From assembly GCA_963805705.1 (NCBI GenBank), contig CAWDVH010000001.1, forward strand, positions 1,302,001 to 1,366,000: a stretch of 64,000 nt of DNA, read 5' to 3'. The notes beneath the pieces were generated by a model. That model saw only the letters and a program-made list of their open reading frames with translations, searched no databases and was not told where the DNA came from. The stretch's first letter is position 1, and each line of letters begins with the position of its first letter. Both the position numbers and the translations under genes were made by a program. This DNA comes from CAWDVH01 sp963805705. GTDB taxonomy: Bacteria; Actinomycetota; Actinomycetes; Streptosporangiales; Streptosporangiaceae. Shown piece by piece: positions 49,301-58,246 of this stretch.

Positions 49301-50479
49301 ATGAACACCCCGGCCGGCCCGCCCGCTGCCTTTGATACCGAGGCCGCCGTGCTGGGCGCCCTGTTCTCTCCCGCCGGACGCTCCGACCCGCACGCGATCT
49401 TGCGCCCCTGCACCCTGCCCGGCTGCCAGTACCTGTTCGTCCGGGATGTGCTGCGCGACCCGCGGTTCGCCGCGCCGACCATCCCGCCCTCCCCGGACCC
49501 GGCATTCCAGCTGCTCCGGCGGTGGATGATCCGGCTGGACGGCGACCGGCACCGCCGCGTCCGGGACGCTTTCGGCGGCCTGTTCACCGCCCGCCGAGTC
49601 GAGCGTTACCGGGCCATCATCGCCGCGCGGGCCACCGCGCTGATCGACCAGGCCGCCCCCGCAGGGAGCATGGACCTGGTTACCGGCTTCGCCAGGCCGC
49701 TGCCGTTCGCCGTGATCACCGAGGTGCTGGGTGTCCCGCCCGATGACCGGGACTGGCTCGGCGACGCGCTGGCCACCCTCAACCGCGGCTTCGCCCGCCA
49801 GCGTGACAGCGACCGCACCCCGGTCCAGGACGCCAACGACGCGACCGAGCAGATGCTCTCTTACTTCGCCGAGCTGCTCGACCAGCGCGCCGCAGCACCC
49901 GCCGATGACCTGATGACCGCCCTGGCCGCCCGGCGCGCAGACGGGGACGACCGCCAGGACTTCCTCGCGAACTGCATCTTCTTCGTCCTCGCCGGGCACC
50001 AGACCACTACCACCCTGCTCACCCTGGGCACTCACCTGCTCTGCACCCACCCCAGCGCCGTGGCCGTGCTGCAGGAAGATCCCGGGCGCTGGCCGGCGGC
50101 CGTGGAGGAAATGCTGCGGCTGATCGCCCCGACGACCTTCACCGGAGCAACCCCCCGGACCGACGCTGATATCCACGGTGTCACCTGCCCGGCCGGACAG
50201 CCGCGGCTCCTTTTCCTGGCCGCGGCCAACCGCGACCCCTCCACCTTCCCCGACCCCGACCGATTCGACATCAGCCGCGAACCCAATCCTCACCTGAGCT
50301 TCGCCGCCGGAGCCCACTTCTGCCTCGGTGCACCCCTGGCCAGACTCCACGGCGAAGTCGCGCTGACCACCCTGTTCACCCGCCTGCCCGGCCTGGCCGC
50401 CGTCACCCCGCCCGACATCACGGCCAGTGTCCCCATCCGCCAGGTCGACCACTTCACCGTCACCTGGAACCAAGCCTGA
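49301..50479 (+). CDS. cytochrome P450
   Basis: 392 residues from ATG 49301, the usual bacterial length; ATG 49277 is an alternative. I-helix oxygen site VLAGHQTTTTLL, K-helix ExxR in EEMLRLIAPT, and heme loop LSFAAGAHFCLGAPLARLHGEVAL with the Cys thiolate are present. A substrate cannot be assigned and no ferredoxin or reductase gene is adjacent, so it depends on electron carriers encoded elsewhere. TACTGT at 49288-49293, 7 nt before ATG 49301, argues for leaderless initiation at that codon. Confidence 0.93.
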   Translation: MNTPAGPPAAFDTEAAVLGALFSPAGRSDPHAILRPCTLPGCQYLFVRDVLRDPRFAAPTIPPSPDPAFQLLRRWMIRLDGDRHRRVRDAFGGLFTARRVERYRAIIAARATALIDQAAPAGSMDLVTGFARPLPFAVITEVLGVPPDDRDWLGDALATLNRGFARQRDSDRTPVQDANDATEQMLSYFAELLDQRAAAPADDLMTALAARRADGDDRQDFLANCIFFVLAGHQTTTTLLTLGTHLLCTHPSAVAVLQEDPGRWPAAVEEMLRLIAPTTFTGATPRTDADIHGVTCPAGQPRLLFLAAANRDPSTFPDPDRFDISREPNPHLSFAAGAHFCLGAPLARLHGEVALTTLFTRLPGLAAVTPPDITASVPIRQVDHFTVTWNQA

Positions 50480-50582
50480 CCGGCCAGCCTGGCCAGAATG
50501 GCAGCACGATGCACAATTTCTGGCTTACGGCTCCGGAGACCGCCGCACGGCCGCCGTTTCTGTCAGTTGTAGGCTCGCTGCC

Positions 50583-51170
50583 GTGGATGGCCAGGTATCC
50601 CTCCGACCGGTGATCGAAGGCGATCTGTCCTGGCTCGCCGACCTGAGAAATAACCCGATCGCCACCGGCCCGCATGAGTGGCATGGCTGGAGCGATCCCC
50701 AAGGGGAGGGGAGGCGATGGGCCGAGTCTGGGCTGCTCGACGACAACAGCGGGACTTTGATCGTGCTGCACGGCACCGATCGCGTAGGCACAGTTTCCTG
50801 GCGCAAAATTCAGACCGGGCCGATTGCCAGCAATTGGGCCATCGGCATCGGCCTAGCGCCGCAGTTCCGGGGACGCGGGTACGGTTCTGAGGCGCACCGG
50901 CTGCTGGTTCGTTATTTGTTCGCTCATACGCAGGTCAACCGTATTGAGGCCACCACCGAGATCACTAATGTGGCTGAGCAGCGGGCACTGGATAAGGCTG
51001 GCTTCACTCGCGAGGGCGTCCTGCGGGGCACCACATTCCGCCAGGGCCGGTGGCACGATCAGGTGATCTACAGCGTGCTTCGCGACGAGGTCACTCTGGA
51101 GGATTCCACCGCCGAAGATGGCACGGTAGTAGCGGCAGCGGAGCGAGAACGCGGCGGAAACGAGGTCTGA
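50583..51170 (+). CDS. GNAT acetyltransferase, RimJ/RimL-like
   Basis: 195 residues from GTG 50583. SLRPVIEGDLSWLADLRNNP, ASNWAIGIGLAPQFRGRGYGSEAHRLLVRYLF (acetyl-CoA loop FRGRGYG) and NRIEATTEITNVAEQRALDKAGFTREGVLRGTTF read as a RimJ/RimL-type N-acetyltransferase. The C-terminal 25 residues are charged and may be disordered. TAGGCT (50570-50575) sits 7 nt before the GTG. The TGA stop overlaps the next start (TGATG), so the DinB-like gene is translationally coupled. Confidence 0.85.
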   Translation: MDGQVSLRPVIEGDLSWLADLRNNPIATGPHEWHGWSDPQGEGRRWAESGLLDDNSGTLIVLHGTDRVGTVSWRKIQTGPIASNWAIGIGLAPQFRGRGYGSEAHRLLVRYLFAHTQVNRIEATTEITNVAEQRALDKAGFTREGVLRGTTFRQGRWHDQVIYSVLRDEVTLEDSTAEDGTVVAAAERERGGNEV

Positions 51171-51796
51171 TGACTCGGCCGGCGCCCGACGACTTGATCA
51201 AGGTTGCCGACGACTGCTGCGGCTTGCTCGGCCCGGTGGCAGACAGGGACTGGGAGGTTCGCGCGGGCGACCTCGACTGGAGCTGCCGCCGGACCCTTGA
51301 GCATCTCGCATCGCTGGCGTTCGCACCCCAGCTGGCCATGCGGGCAACCACATTCCGGCCTCTCGCTTTCCGGATCGCGGCGGACGCGCCCGTCGAGCAA
51401 CTCTTGTGGACTGCGCAGACGATGTCGCACATCCTCGCCGACGTCGCGCGGGCCGCGAGACCCGAAGACCGGGCCTTTCACCCCGCGGGCATGGCCGACC
51501 CGGCAGGCTGGCTGGCCATGGGCATGGACGAGCTGCTGGTCCATACGCACGATATCTGCCTGGGCCTCCAGATTGACTTCGTGCCCGATGACCTCGCGGC
51601 CCGCATGGTCCTTGACCGGCTGTTCCCGTGGTGGCCCAGGCAGGCAGCGCCCGCACAGGCCCTGCTGTGGGCGAACGGGCGGGCGTCGCTTCCCGGCCTG
51701 GAGGACATCGGCGACACGTGGCGCTGGCACTGCGCGCCGCTCAGCGAGTGGACCGGGACCATCCGCACCCGCCACGGCAATTGCCATAGTCGCTAG
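51170..51796 (+). CDS. DinB-like (mycothiol-dependent maleylpyruvate isomerase-type) protein
   Basis: 208 residues from ATG 51170. Four-helix DinB pattern: PDDLIKVADDCCGLLGPV, WEVRAGDLDWSCRRTLEHLASLAFAPQLA with a metal His, and DELLVHTHDICLGLQIDF with the other two His. Members use mycothiol or related thiols in actinobacteria. Role unknown; the coupling to a GNAT gene is noted. A small C-terminal domain (WANGRASLPGL, WRWHCAPLSEW) is typical of the group. Confidence 0.75.
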   Translation: MTRPAPDDLIKVADDCCGLLGPVADRDWEVRAGDLDWSCRRTLEHLASLAFAPQLAMRATTFRPLAFRIAADAPVEQLLWTAQTMSHILADVARAARPEDRAFHPAGMADPAGWLAMGMDELLVHTHDICLGLQIDFVPDDLAARMVLDRLFPWWPRQAAPAQALLWANGRASLPGLEDIGDTWRWHCAPLSEWTGTIRTRHGNCHSR

Positions 51797-52056
51797 CGAC
51801 CTGGGGCCTGCATGTCCGGCACAGTCGCCACAGTTCCAGGTGCGGCGTCCTCCCAGTCTGGGAGAAACCTCTGCAAGACCGTATGCTGCTAGTGGCAGCC
51901 ACGTCTGCCTGATCCGAGCGGCCCCCAGCCCGGCGCTGGCGGTAGCGCCCGAGGACAAGAGCGGCGCAGCCCTCACGTGGGTTCAGTTTCCTCCTTCCAT
52001 CGTGATCCACATACGGTGGCCGGGCGCCGGGGCGAGGCCACCGGTTTGAGGGCACG

Positions 52057-52608
52057 ATGTCACACGACAAGATCAGGGCCGCGGCCCGCAAGCGCATGGA
52101 ACAGACCGGCGAGCCCTATGCCGCTGCCCGCCGCGAGGTGATCAGGGAGCACCAGCGGGCCGAGGGCAAGGACCCGGCTCCGGGCACACAGTGGTTCGCG
52201 ATCAGTTATAGCGATGCCTGGGAGGGCAGGCTTTCGGCCTGGCTAGACGCCCGGCTCTTCCGCGCTGGCCCAGGAGTGTCGGGCGTGGAGGCTGACGCCG
52301 CCGAGATTCGGGTCCGGGTGGGTTCCTTCAAGCTGGACATCCCCCGCGGGTCTGTCCGTTCCATCACGCGCTCGCAGGCCAGGGTGGGAAGAACGGTCGG
52401 CGTGCACGGGCGGCGTGGCCATTGGCTGGTGAATGGCTCCGCCGAGGGCCTGGTGGAGATCACAATGGACCGGCCCTGCTACCCCGCCCCCAGTATCGAT
52501 ACCTTGTTCGGCATAGGCCCGTCGAGGGTGGATTCGCTGACCGTTAGCCTCGAAGACCCTGATCGCTTCCTCGCGGCTGTCGGGTGTGACAAGCGTACGT
52601 CCGCGTAG
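52057..52608 (+). CDS. hypothetical protein with N-terminal 'RKRMEQTGEPYAAARREV' motif
   Basis: 183 residues; GAGGG precedes the ATG. The first 35 residues (KIRAAARKRMEQTGEPYAAARR) form a helical module that I recall at the N-terminus of otherwise unrelated actinobacterial proteins; this is unverified. The remainder (about 45-175) is a beta-rich domain with FRAGPGVSGVEADAAEIRVRVGSFKLDIP, then GVHGRRGHWLVNGSAEGLVEITMDRP and VDSLTVSLEDPDRFLAAV, described here by those parts, resembling PH-like domains. No enzymatic motif. Confidence 0.75.
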   Translation: MSHDKIRAAARKRMEQTGEPYAAARREVIREHQRAEGKDPAPGTQWFAISYSDAWEGRLSAWLDARLFRAGPGVSGVEADAAEIRVRVGSFKLDIPRGSVRSITRSQARVGRTVGVHGRRGHWLVNGSAEGLVEITMDRPCYPAPSIDTLFGIGPSRVDSLTVSLEDPDRFLAAVGCDKRTSA

Positions 52609-52675
52609 TCCGTAAGGGCCTGGCCTGGTAGTGACGCGTCAGTGTCCGGATGCCACCGGCCGGTAAGGTCGGCCC

Positions 52676-53152
52676 GTGCCGCCGCCACCCGATCTCACGC
52701 CAGGGCCGCTCAGCGTCCGCCGTGCGACCGCCGCCGACCTGTCCGCGATCAAGGTGCTCATCGACGCCGCCTACGCCAGGTACCTGACGCGGATGGACAA
52801 GCCACCCGGCCCCATGCTGCGCGACTACAGGCCGTCCATCGAGGCCGGCACCACCTGGGTCACCGGCTCCCCCATCACGGCCGTGCTCACCCTGTACTGC
52901 GTCGACAATCACCTGCTCATCGAGAATATCGCCGTACATCCCAGCGCCCAGGGCAGCGGGCTCGGCCGTGCCCTGATGAGCTTCGCCGAGCAGGAGGCCG
53001 CCCGCCGCGGGCTCACCCGAATGGCGCTGTACACCCACGAAGTCATGACCGAGAACCAGGCCATCTACGCTCGGCTCGGCTACACCGAGGTCGAGCGCCG
53101 GACCGAGGACGGCTACCGGCGAATCTATATGGAGAAACGACTGCCCGGCTGA
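52676..53152 (+). CDS. GNAT acetyltransferase
   Basis: 158 residues. LSVRRATAADLSAIKVLIDAAYARY at the start, LIENIAVHPSAQGSGLGRALMSFAEQEAARRG with the QGSGLG acetyl-CoA loop, and NQAIYARLGYTEVERR at the end. Small-molecule or protein acetylation; substrate unknown. TAAGGT (52664-52669) lies 6 nt before the GTG start, consistent with leaderless transcription. The 3' end meets the small membrane protein gene on the other strand. Confidence 0.87.
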   Translation: MPPPPDLTPGPLSVRRATAADLSAIKVLIDAAYARYLTRMDKPPGPMLRDYRPSIEAGTTWVTGSPITAVLTLYCVDNHLLIENIAVHPSAQGSGLGRALMSFAEQEAARRGLTRMALYTHEVMTENQAIYARLGYTEVERRTEDGYRRIYMEKRLPG

Positions 53153-53154
53153 GG

Positions 53155-53443
53155 CTAAGTGATGGCCGCCGCCAGTGCCACTGTGTCCGTCAAAACCGCC
53201 GCCATGTCCGCTGTGCCCGCTGATCCCGCCGCCATGTCCGCTGTGCTCGCCGCCGTGCGTACCGAACCGGCCGTGATGCCTGCTGCCTGTAGGAGGTACG
53301 ACCAGGTTGCCGTCATAAACGCCGGTCGTGCCTGACCCTGACGGCTTCCGGCGATCTCGCAAGACCTGATGGACAACGTAAATAACCCACACAATGGCCA
53401 CCGCGGCGAGGATGATCACAAGCTCTGCGTGACTGGACAACAA
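53155..53443 (-). CDS. small membrane protein with Gly/His-rich tail, C-terminus uncertain
   Basis: A TTG start (53443 or 53440) follows GGAGGCGG, then SSHAELVIILAAVAIVWVIYVVHQVL forms one transmembrane helix, followed by a basic stretch DRRKPSGSG and a tail rich in Gly and His (HGGEHSGHGGGISGHSGHGGG). The tail reaches GGGHH near 53165, where I would expect the stop, but this frame continues open to 52544 antisense to the GNAT gene. A stop is available at 53155 in another frame, so either a small frameshift near the end or a lost stop codon is likely. Function unknown; the His tail may bind metal. Confidence 0.5.
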
Positions 53444-53571
53444 CCGCCTCCGTTTCGCGAAGCTGCCAGATCTAGAGTCTCATCGGCAGTTGCCACCGAC
53501 AACTAACTGCTCTAACGTCACCCGTGCGCTGATACCTAAGGGTGGACATGGCGCGGAGCAAAGGAGACAGC

Positions 53572-54441
53572 GTGGAGCGCACAGTTCGCACCCCGGACGG
53601 CCGGACGCTAGCTGTCGAGGACTCCGCTGATCCCGCTGGCCGACCGGTCCTGGTCCACATGGGCACGCCAAACTCCAGGCACCTTTATGGCCCGAACGTG
53701 CGGGATGCCGCCGCCCGCGGGCTGCGGCTGATTTGCTACGACAGGCCGGGCTACGGAGGATCCTCGCCGCAGCCGGGGCGCACCGTCGCGGACTGCGCCA
53801 GCGATGTCCGCACGATCTGCGCTGAGCTCGGCATCGATCGGCTAGCTACGTGGGGCATCTCCGGCGGAGGCCCGCACGTGCTCGCGTGCGCTGCCCTGCT
53901 CCCGGACCTGGTGACCGCCGCCGCCTCGCTCGCCTCGCTGGCCCCGTACGGCGCTGAGGGCCTTGACTATTTCGCCGGGATGGGCCAGAGCAACGTGGAT
54001 GACTTCCGCCTGTTGTTCACAGACGAGGCTGCGTCCAGGGCACAGACGGACAAGGACCGGGAGGAACTCCTGGCCGCGTCGCCGGAGGATGCGGCCGAGG
54101 CGATGGAATCACTCCTTACGCCGACAGATGCCGCGGTCCTGCGCGGCGAGCTGGGCGAATACCTGACCTCCTCCTCGCAGGACGGCCTGGCGCCCGGTAG
54201 CCAGGGATGGTGGGACGACAACTGCATGCTCAGGCCGTGGGAATTCGACCTGGCCGACATCACTGTCCCGGTCCTGCTGCTGCACGGCAGGCAGGACATG
54301 TTCGTGCCATTCGGCCACGGCGAATGGCTGGCCTCGCACATTCCCGGCGTCGAGGCCCGGCTGCTCGACGACGACGGGCACCTGACGCTACTGCAGAATC
54401 GGGTACCCGAGGTACATGCCTGGCTGTCAGAACACCTGTAG
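53572..54441 (+). CDS. alpha/beta hydrolase
   Basis: 289 residues from GTG 53572, preceded by AAGGAG; ATG 53548 is possible. VLVHMGTPNSRHLY (oxyanion), YDRPGYGGSSPQPGR, nucleophile in LATWGISGGGPHVLACA (GxSxGG), acid in LLLHGRQDMFVPFGH and His in LLDDDGHLTLLQ. A helical cap lies between about 135 and 215. Cytosolic, substrate unknown; the sequence resembles TAP-like and proline-iminopeptidase-like hydrolases. Confidence 0.88.
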   Translation: MERTVRTPDGRTLAVEDSADPAGRPVLVHMGTPNSRHLYGPNVRDAAARGLRLICYDRPGYGGSSPQPGRTVADCASDVRTICAELGIDRLATWGISGGGPHVLACAALLPDLVTAAASLASLAPYGAEGLDYFAGMGQSNVDDFRLLFTDEAASRAQTDKDREELLAASPEDAAEAMESLLTPTDAAVLRGELGEYLTSSSQDGLAPGSQGWWDDNCMLRPWEFDLADITVPVLLLHGRQDMFVPFGHGEWLASHIPGVEARLLDDDGHLTLLQNRVPEVHAWLSEHL

Positions 54442-54519
54442 CGCGCCAGTGAGCCCCTGCCTTGCTGCCGGTCAGGCACCTATCTTGCGGGTACGGATCA
54501 TTCCGACAGGATTGCGGAT

Positions 54520-55053
54520 ATGACCAAGGCCCTGATGCTCATCGATGTTCAGCGCAACATGCTTGAGCCGCCGACACCGGTTCCCTCGGCCGCTGCTATC
54601 CGCCCAGCCCTGCAAGACCTGCTGCTGCGAGCACGTCAAGCGGGCGCGCTCGTGATCCACGTCCAGAACGATGGGCCACCCGGCCAGCCCGACGAGCCCG
54701 GCACTGATGGCTGGCAGCTCGTCTTTCCTGTTAAGGCCGGCGAGCTGACGGTGAGGAAGGACCAGTCCGACACGTTCGCTGCTAAGCCTGCGCTGGCCAA
54801 GGACCTTGCGGCTCAGGAGATAACCGGGGTCGTCATCGCCGGGATGCAAAGCAACTATTGCGTGGCTGAGTCCAGCCGGGGCGCCCTGAAGCGGGGTCTT
54901 CAGGTGATTCTTGCCTCAGGCGCCCATGCCACCTATGACGAGAATGAGCCAGCCTCCGTCATCTCCACCAAGATCGAACGAGAGCTCGCCACTGAGGGCG
55001 TCACGGTACTCCCTTTCCGCGAAGTCAGCTTTGTTAGCCAGGCAGGCGCTTGA
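54520..55053 (+). CDS. isochorismatase-family cysteine hydrolase
   Basis: 177 residues with the Asp-Lys-Cys triad: ALMLIDVQRNML (Asp9), LTVRKDQSDTFA (Lys about 86) and VVIAGMQSNYCVAESSRGAL (Cys about 114). Members hydrolyse amide or vinyl-ether bonds (nicotinamide, carbamoylsarcosine, isochorismate). No pathway is suggested by the neighbours. AGGATTGCGG precedes the ATG. Overlaps the convergent GNAT gene by 20 nt. Confidence 0.88.
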   Translation: MTKALMLIDVQRNMLEPPTPVPSAAAIRPALQDLLLRARQAGALVIHVQNDGPPGQPDEPGTDGWQLVFPVKAGELTVRKDQSDTFAAKPALAKDLAAQEITGVVIAGMQSNYCVAESSRGALKRGLQVILASGAHATYDENEPASVISTKIERELATEGVTVLPFREVSFVSQAGA

Positions 55054-55819
55054 TCATTTCGGTTGAGCCGCCACGGCGCCGGGCACCAAGGCCTGCCAGA
55101 AGCGATCTGGATGCCGTGTTCGTGTCGTCAGCCTCGGCAGTGACGTCGGGCTTACCCCGATCGTGAAGGACGCCAAAAGCCTGGGCGAGCAGTGCCTTGG
55201 CCAGTCCGCGGCGGCGATATGGGCTTAGGACTGCGATCAGGCCGAGCCGCGGCCGCCCTGGGCTGTTCCATACGCGAACCAACCCGATGTAGTCGCCGCT
55301 AGCTGAATCGACAGCAACCAGGTAGGTCGCCGGGTCGAACTCCGAGCCGAACGTTTCCTCGCGGAAATCACCGGGATCCCAGGCCCATCCGTCCGCGCCC
55401 GGCACGTCCTGGCGCAGCGCGTCATCCAGCAAGCGCAGCTGATCTTCGTAAGCGTCCCTGGCGGAGATAACGGTGATCTCTTCGGGGGGCCACTTGGCCT
55501 GCAGGCCGGTGACGAGCGGGTCGGTGGGAATCAGGTAGTTACCCTCCCGCCTGCTCACCGTGAAGCCCAGCTGGGTGAAGCGCGCCAGCTCTTGGATGTC
55601 CTCCTCGTCGACCGTGGCGTGCAAATCACCGCCTGTATTCTCGGCCACGGCGGCCAGCAAGGGCCCGTAAGCATCGGCCCGGCCCGGATCGAACCATACG
55701 AACCATCGATCATCTGGGCGCAAGAAAGCCCGGACCGCCCCAACTACCTCGTGCCCATCAAGCGCTCGCCAGACCAAGCCAGGCGAGGCGCGCACTATGC
55801 GCAGACCGGTCGATGTCAC
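55034..55819 (-). CDS. GNAT acetyltransferase (two-domain)
   Basis: 261 residues from GTG 55819; ATG 55837 six codons earlier is the alternative. The catalytic GNAT part is C-terminal: YLVAVDSASGDYIGLVRVWNSPGRPRLGLIAVLSPYRRRGLAKALLAQAF (loop YRRRGLAKAL) and NTASRSLLAGLGARRRGG. The N-terminal 110 residues form a second, diverged GNAT-like unit (GHEVVGAVRAFLRPDDRW). TACGGT about 8 nt before the GTG could be a -10 box. Substrate unknown. Confidence 0.8.
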   Translation of the reverse strand: MTSTGLRIVRASPGLVWRALDGHEVVGAVRAFLRPDDRWFVWFDPGRADAYGPLLAAVAENTGGDLHATVDEEDIQELARFTQLGFTVSRREGNYLIPTDPLVTGLQAKWPPEEITVISARDAYEDQLRLLDDALRQDVPGADGWAWDPGDFREETFGSEFDPATYLVAVDSASGDYIGLVRVWNSPGRPRLGLIAVLSPYRRRGLAKALLAQAFGVLHDRGKPDVTAEADDTNTASRSLLAGLGARRRGGSTEMIKRLPG

Positions 55820-55970
55820 GGCGCTGGACCGTAGCATGTGGCCCGCACCATCACCACTGGGTTTGCGCCGCCGTCCTACGCCGCAGTTGGCACCGTCGAG
55901 CCCCGCGAGGACCTGGACCGGATCCATTTCCTGCTCGGCGGCTGCGACGGCGGGCGGCTAAGATCGGCTG

Positions 55971-56375
55971 GTGGTCTCCGGATTCCATCACGTCACCCTC
56001 AACGTCACGGACCTGCCGCGCGCCCGGGAATTCTATGAGGGCGTCCTCGGCTTCGAGGTCGTCCAGGATTTCCCCGGCCGTAAGCTAAGCCTGCGAGTCG
56101 GAGAGTCCCGGGCCAGACTGGTGCTCTGCCCTCCGCCCGGTGCTCCCGACAGGGACCGGTTCAGCGAGTACCGGATCGGCCTCGACCACGTTGCCTTCGG
56201 CGCCAGCCGGGCCGACCTGGACCGGCTGGCCGCAGCACTCAGCGCGGCCGGGGTTACATCGGACCTCCACCACGACCCGGTCGGCCCAGCCGTCCTGTCC
56301 TTCCGGGACCCGGACAACATCCAGCTCGAGTTCTTCGAATCCCGCTCTGACCCCGCGCCGCCGCCAGGCGCCTAA
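55971..56375 (+). CDS. VOC family protein
   Basis: 134 residues of a glyoxalase/bleomycin-resistance fold: GFHHVTLNVTDLPRAREFYEGVLGF with the first metal His, GLDHVAFGASRADLDRLAAAL, and VLSFRDPDNIQLEFFES with the Glu ligand. Often binds a divalent metal. Substrate unknown. TAAGAT (55959-55964) lies 6 nt before GTG 55971, a clear leaderless arrangement. Confidence 0.87.
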   Translation: MVSGFHHVTLNVTDLPRAREFYEGVLGFEVVQDFPGRKLSLRVGESRARLVLCPPPGAPDRDRFSEYRIGLDHVAFGASRADLDRLAAALSAAGVTSDLHHDPVGPAVLSFRDPDNIQLEFFESRSDPAPPPGA

Positions 56376-56646
56376 AGGGACTGCCGCCGGCTCGGTTGAA
56401 CGCGCCCGTCAACGATCAGCTGAACCTAGGCATAAGAGGGCCGTGCTGTCCGGCTTCGCTTGATGTGCGACGCTTCCGCTGGCGGTTGAAGATATGCGGC
56501 CCGCTAGTATGTGGCTTGGCCGGATGAAGCTCCGGCGGGCTTGAGCCCAAACCGCCGCGGTGGCTGATGGCTTCTACCAGGAATCCGCCCTCCTGGCAGT
56601 CGCTGGCCCGCTGGCTGCTGTCAGGACGTACCTGGCAGGAGCAGCA

Positions 56647-57897
56647 GTGAACATCTACTATGTTGCGGCAATCTGGCTGGGCATGGCCCTGCTCGCCTCG
56701 GTGGTCAGCATCCGGATCGCGATGCCCGCGGCGCTGGTTGAGATCGTGGTCGGCGCGCTGGCCGGGAACATCCCCGGCATACGCGAGCACGTCACCCAGA
56801 CCGACGTCGTCACCTTCCTGGCGAGCGCGGGTTCTTTGGTGCTGACGTTCCTGGCCGGAGCCGAGATCGACCCGGTGTCGCTGCGGGGGCACTGGAAAGC
56901 AAGCCTGTCCATCGGATTCGTCTCGTTCGCGCTGCCGTTCCTGGCTGCATTCGGGTTCTGCCGGCTGGTGCTGGGCTGGCATCTGCACGCCGCCGAGATC
57001 GGTGGCATCGCGCTGAGCACCACCTCGGTCGCGGTGGTGTACGCGGTCATGGTCGAGACCGGGCTGAACCGGCACGACCTGGGCAAGCTCATCCTGGCCG
57101 CCTGCTTCATCACCGACCTAGGCACCGTGCTGGCCCTCGGCGGCCTGTTTGCCAGCTACGGCTGGCTGCTCATCGTCTTCATCGCCGTTAGCGCGGTCAC
57201 AGTGGCGCTGCTGCCCCGGCTGCTCCGGCTGGCGATCAGGTACTTCGGCCACCGGGTCACCGAACCGGAGATCAAGCTGCTGCTGGTGGTCTTGTTCGGG
57301 CTCGGCGGGCTGGCCACCCAGGCCGGCAGCGAGGCCGTCCTGCCCGCCTACGTCGCCGGGCTGGTCGTGGCCGGGGTGTTCTTGCACGACCGGGTGCTGA
57401 TGGACCGGCTGCGCTCCATCGCCTTTGCGCTGCTCACTCCGTTCTTCTTCCTGCGCGCCGGAACACTCATCTCCGCCCCCGCGCTGATCACAGGCGCCGG
57501 GGTGATCGCCATGTTGCTGCTGGTCAAGCTCGCCGCCAAGCTGGTCGGCGTCTGGCCGGTCGCCGCCGCGTTCAGGCTGCCCCGGCGGGAACGGACCTAT
57601 ACCACGCTGCTGATGGCCACCGGGCTCACCTTCGGCTCGATCGCCGCGCTGTTCGGGCTGACCCACCACCTCATCGACAAGATCCAGTACACCGAGCTGG
57701 TCACTGTCGTCATCCTGTCGGCCTTCGTGCCGACCCTGATCGCCCAGCAGTTCTTCCGGCCAGCGGTTCTCGACACCGAAGAAGAGGAAGCTCTCGGTGA
57801 AGAAGACCTCTCGATCATCCACCGCCGGGCCTCGACCCACCAGGCGGGGCGCGAGCTAACCGGCATCAGGCCTCAGGACGAAACTCCAGAGCCCTAG
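56647..57897 (+). CDS. CPA2-type cation:proton antiporter
   Basis: 416 residues from GTG 56647 with AGGAGC about 5 nt upstream; an earlier GTG at 56560 lacks support. About 12 transmembrane helices from NIYYVAAIWLGMALLASVVS to ELVTVVILSAFVPTLIAQQFF. Family markers: ALVEIVVGALAGN, LSTTSVAVVYAVM, ACFITDLGTVLALGGL (ion-binding Asp) and LLTPFFFLRAGTLISAP. It should exchange Na+ or K+ for protons at the membrane. The acidic C-terminus (TEEEEALGEEDLS) is short and there is no TrkA-N domain. A 14-bp direct repeat flanks the gene (56434 and 57954). Confidence 0.9.
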   Translation: MNIYYVAAIWLGMALLASVVSIRIAMPAALVEIVVGALAGNIPGIREHVTQTDVVTFLASAGSLVLTFLAGAEIDPVSLRGHWKASLSIGFVSFALPFLAAFGFCRLVLGWHLHAAEIGGIALSTTSVAVVYAVMVETGLNRHDLGKLILAACFITDLGTVLALGGLFASYGWLLIVFIAVSAVTVALLPRLLRLAIRYFGHRVTEPEIKLLLVVLFGLGGLATQAGSEAVLPAYVAGLVVAGVFLHDRVLMDRLRSIAFALLTPFFFLRAGTLISAPALITGAGVIAMLLLVKLAAKLVGVWPVAAAFRLPRRERTYTTLLMATGLTFGSIAALFGLTHHLIDKIQYTELVTVVILSAFVPTLIAQQFFRPAVLDTEEEEALGEEDLSIIHRRASTHQAGRELTGIRPQDETPEP

Positions 57898-58246
57898 GGT
57901 CCGTCGAGCATCAAGTGAAGACGATCCGTCGCACACCCTGTGAGCCTCGGCTAAAGAGGGCCGTGCTTGTCCTTCCCTCATGCCGATGATCTGTCCCGGC
58001 TGCAACAAGACCTAGACGATGTGCCGCTAGATGGTCCATGCCCCGGTCTCGATCCTGGCGACTGGGGCCGGGCACTACTCGGGCGCGTTCACCATGAGCT
58101 AGTACGTCCCGCGCGAACCCTGACGACCTGGCCGCCGGGCGCGATGCGCTGGCCGAGATTTACCGCACCGGGGAGCCGTCATGACGCGCCATGTGCGCGG
58201 GGCTGGCCGCCGTCGGCGTGAGGGATTGCGCGAGTGATCTCGACCT
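57898..58246. other. 349-nt region with a relic of a zinc-ribbon ORF
   Basis: At 57980 ATG opens MPMICPGCN; a one-base shift later gives QQDLDDVPLDGPCPG, together looking like the zinc-ribbon start of a small actinobacterial protein. Stops in all frames follow. Nothing else coding is visible. Confidence 0.35.

Noticed and set aside
56376..56646. Riboswitch (c-di-AMP or Mn type) before the cation antiporter
   Set aside because: Several small hairpins (CCGGA/TCCGG, GGGCT/AGCCC) are present, but the conserved cores of those classes are not recognisable.
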